DNA from: Peptococcaceae bacterium
GTDB lineage: Bacteria > Bacillota > Desulfitobacteriia > Desulfitobacteriales > Syntrophobotulaceae
Length of the DNA: 64,000 nucleotides
Reading direction: 5' to 3'
Assembly (NCBI GenBank): GCA_012517475.1
Contig: JAAYUV010000105.1
Location: forward strand, 1 to 64,000
In this document: positions 62,015 to 64,000 of the stretch, one piece after another
How the letters are laid out: each line of letters opens with the position of its first letter
Numbering within the stretch: position 1 is the first letter of the stretch
Notes under the pieces: generated by a model
Told to the model about the DNA's origin: nothing
Seen by the model: only the letters and a program-made list of their open reading frames with translations
Database searches by the model: none
Translations under genes and position numbers: made by a program

Positions 62015-63034
62015 TTGGACAACCTGAAAGAAAGTATAATCCTGGGGATCGAAACAAGCTGTGATGAGACTTCCGCTGCTGTACTGGCCAATGGCAGAGA
62101 GCTCAGAAGTCATATCATTTCTTCCCAGGTGGGAACACATCAGAAATACGGAGGTGTCGTTCCGGAGATTGCCTCAAGGGAGCATTGTCTTCATATCCGT
62201 GAAGTTATTCAGCAGGCCATGCAGGAGGCTGGAGTTGATTTTGCAGATATCTCAGCGATTGCAGTAACCTACGGGCCCGGACTTGTAGGGTCCCTTTTGG
62301 TGGGGGTTGCAGCGGCCAAAGCAATGGCTTACGCGGCAAGGGTTCCATTAATAGCGGTTAATCATCTGGAAGGACATATTTACGCTAATTTTCTGGAACA
62401 TCAGGATTTGGAGTTTCCGCTTCTCGCTCTTTTGGCATCCGGGGGGCATACCCATCTTATTCTTTTTCGGGGACACCTGGATTATGAAGTGTTAGGAAGA
62501 ACAAGGGATGATGCAGCGGGAGAGGCATTTGACAAAGTTGCAAGGACTTTGGGATTGGGATATCCCGGAGGTCCGTACATACAAAAGGCGGCAGCAAGCG
62601 GCAACCCCAAAGCTTTTGATTTTCCAAGGGCATGGTTGGAAGCAGGGAGTTTGGATTTTAGTTTCAGCGGTTTAAAATCGGCTGTTCTCAATACATTGAA
62701 TACTGCCAAAATGAAAGGGGAAGTGTTAAATACCTCCGATCTTGCGGCATCCTTTCAGCTTGCCGCAGTCGATGTCCTGGTGCAGAAATCTCTCAGAGCT
62801 TTAGAACTGTACCCGGCAAAAACCTTTGCACTCGCCGGGGGAGTAGCGGCAAATGCCATGTTGCGGGAACTTCTAAAAAAAGAAATGGCAATGCAAAACG
62901 TGCGGTTCGTATATCCCTCTCCAACTCTTTGTACAGATAATGGGGCAATGATAGCGATTGCCGGATATTACAGATTTATTGCAGGCAAGCATGCTTCATG
63001 GAAGTTAAATGCCGTTCCGGGTTTAAATCTCTGA
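62015..63034 (+). CDS. tsaD: tRNA N6-adenosine threonylcarbamoyltransferase
   Basis: This 339-residue enzyme transfers threonylcarbamoyl to A37. It has GIETSCDETSAAVLANG near 10, the metal ligands in NHLEGHIYAN near 110, LLASGGHTHLI near 132, and a GGVAANAMLRELL segment near 270. TTG 62015 follows GGAGGA; an upstream extension of the frame lies inside rimI and is not conserved. Confidence 0.95.
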   Translation: MDNLKESIILGIETSCDETSAAVLANGRELRSHIISSQVGTHQKYGGVVPEIASREHCLHIREVIQQAMQEAGVDFADISAIAVTYGPGLVGSLLVGVAAAKAMAYAARVPLIAVNHLEGHIYANFLEHQDLEFPLLALLASGGHTHLILFRGHLDYEVLGRTRDDAAGEAFDKVARTLGLGYPGGPYIQKAAASGNPKAFDFPRAWLEAGSLDFSFSGLKSAVLNTLNTAKMKGEVLNTSDLAASFQLAAVDVLVQKSLRALELYPAKTFALAGGVAANAMLRELLKKEMAMQNVRFVYPSPTLCTDNGAMIAIAGYYRFIAGKHASWKLNAVPGLNL

Positions 63035-63464
63035 AGTTCTTCGAATAAAACAGATGGATGGATTAATTTGTTTATCCGGTTCATTTCAAAATAAATAATA
63101 AAGTATTAAAAATATACTTATCGACAAAATCGGGCCGAAACAATTAAAGATTAAATGAAAAAAACAAATTCCAGTTATCCACAACCATTGTGGATAATGT
63201 GGATAAACCAAGGAAAAAACAAGTAGTTTTAGACCTGAGGTTGGGGATAATTCATTTGCAAAAAAGAACTTATATGGTGTTTTAAAAAAATAATTTCAAT
63301 AATCAACGCTGAGCTTGTCGTAAATTGGGTTTATAATGTAGAAAAAAGCAGAAAAGATTATTTTGTCTTAATAAGATTTTTATTGTATGATGATAGGTTT
63401 TATATAATGATGCCCAGAATCAAAAAGAATTTTGTAACAATCTAGAGCAGGAGGAGAAAAAGAA
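63035..63464. other. Intergenic region with DnaA-box cluster
   Basis: AT-rich and without a gene. Three perfect DnaA boxes lie at 63175-63206. GCAGGAGGAG before 63465 is the ribosome site of the next gene. No clear terminator is seen after tsaD. Confidence 0.5.
63175..63206. promoter_or_regulatory. Cluster of three perfect DnaA boxes
   Basis: TTATCCACA occurs at 63175-63183. Its reverse complement TGTGGATAA occurs at 63189-63197 and again at 63198-63206. All three match the consensus 9-mer exactly, within 32 bases of AT-rich intergenic DNA. No dnaA or dnaN gene is in the window. Confidence 0.8.
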
Positions 63465-64000
63465 TTGGCAATTTTGATAGGTTGTATCGCTTTAGGCGTT
63501 TTTTTTGGATGGAATAGACTTTTACCCCAAAAGATTCTGGCGATGAGTGGGAAGATTATCACCTTAGCGATTATGTTTCTTTTAATCACCATGGGCCTTC
63601 GAATCGGGCTGGATAAAGAAACCCTGGGTAATCTGGGGCAATATGGACTGCAAGCCTTTTGTTTTGCACTCATGACAATACTCTTTAGCCTGGGGACTGT
63701 CTCTCTGCTTGAAAGAGTACTTGCTGGAAATCTGGAAATTCCGGCAGCGGGCAAACTGGAAGTAAAACCGGAATCTCAGGCACACCCTTACCGAATGACA
63801 ATAATCATCATAGGAGCATTTTTTTTGGGTGTTTTGCTTGGCTTTTTTGTTGTTCCGGCGAGTATAAATGCGATTTTGCCAACCCTGACCACTTGGGCCT
63901 TGAATTTTACTCTTTTTACGGTTGGAATTGATCTCGGTTTGAATAAAGAGATGTGGAAACAGTTTATAACTATTGGCCGTTACGTTTTTCTTGCCCCTTT
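63465..64000 (+). CDS. lysO: Lysine exporter LysO-like membrane protein, partial
   Basis: The frame opens at TTG 63465 (AGGAGGAG upstream) and stays open to the window edge, giving 178 residues. It has hydrophobic segments near 2-20, 30-45, 62-82, 108-128 and 137-155, and the DUF340/LysO hallmarks TMGLRIGLDKE near 42 and FTVGIDLGLNKEMW near 150. LysO exports lysine. The C-terminus lies outside the window. Confidence 0.75.
   Translation, partial: MAILIGCIALGVFFGWNRLLPQKILAMSGKIITLAIMFLLITMGLRIGLDKETLGNLGQYGLQAFCFALMTILFSLGTVSLLERVLAGNLEIPAAGKLEVKPESQAHPYRMTIIIIGAFFLGVLLGFFVVPASINAILPTLTTWALNFTLFTVGIDLGLNKEMWKQFITIGRYVFLAP

Noticed and set aside
63175-63206. oriC
   Set aside because: No dnaA, dnaN or other origin-linked genes are in the window; only the DnaA-box cluster is supported.
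1-64000. CRISPR arrays, insertion sequences, prophage genes, rRNA or tRNA genes
   Set aside because: No regularly spaced repeats, transposase or integrase frames, or RNA-gene signatures were recognised on reading through both strands.

Overview
The window reads as the chromosome of an anaerobic Firmicute of the Desulfitobacterium/Peptococcaceae kind. This is an inference from gene content: corrinoid methyltransferases, sigma-54 activation, a tRNA-Trp T-box leader, MazEF/NdoA, MurT-GatD, DltD, many TTG starts and strong AGGAGG ribosome sites. It is not a species assignment.

Layout. (1) 0-4.4 kb: a corrinoid methyl-transfer locus with an intact methyl-H4folate-type methyltransferase and an intact corrinoid protein, but two broken UroD-type methyltransferases and a shortened RACo-type activator. 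(2) 4.5-8 kb: Asd and a sigma-54 activator. (3) 8.2-33.6 kb: a large C1 island. It opens with a sigma-54 promoter in front of a DUF2193-like protein and an MIP channel. It continues with genes for tetrahydromethanopterin (H4MPT) synthesis, methylene-H4MPT dehydrogenase (MtdB), formylmethanofuran dehydrogenase subunits D, B, A and C, formyltransferase (Ftr) and cyclohydrolase (Mch). Next come the methanofuran genes mfnB, mfnE, mfnD and mfnF, then p-aminobenzoate synthesis (PabAB, PabC), GTP cyclohydrolase I and FdhD. (4) 33.7-41.1 kb: accessory genes mixed with fragments of molybdopterin oxidoreductases, an MFS transporter and MoaA. (5) 41.1-46.9 kb: molybdenum cofactor synthesis, a molybdate-type regulator, ModABC and a Moco-type riboswitch with no intact gene after it. 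(6) 47-64 kb: ordinary housekeeping genes (DltD, a T-box-controlled TrpX-like binding protein, MurT/GatD, an L,D-transpeptidase, MazEF, Tex, TsaE/B/RimI/TsaD, part of LysO) and a tight cluster of three DnaA boxes.

The most striking feature is the formylmethanofuran dehydrogenase. fwdB (16760-18088) is interrupted by one in-frame UGA exactly where the family carries the Mo/W-ligating Cys or Sec of the (C/U)HGP motif, and hairpins suited to a bacterial SECIS follow it. With a separate FwdD and the N-terminal cysteine cluster, this looks like a redox-active, selenocysteine-containing, archaeal-type enzyme. It does not look like the redox-inactive Fhc hydrolase of methylotrophic Proteobacteria. 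Together the genes encode CO2/formate <-> formyl-MFR <-> formyl-, methenyl- and methylene-H4MPT, most of the pathways that make both carriers, and the Mo uptake and cofactor genes the enzyme needs. No Fae, Mer, FwdF or FwdG is seen in the window.
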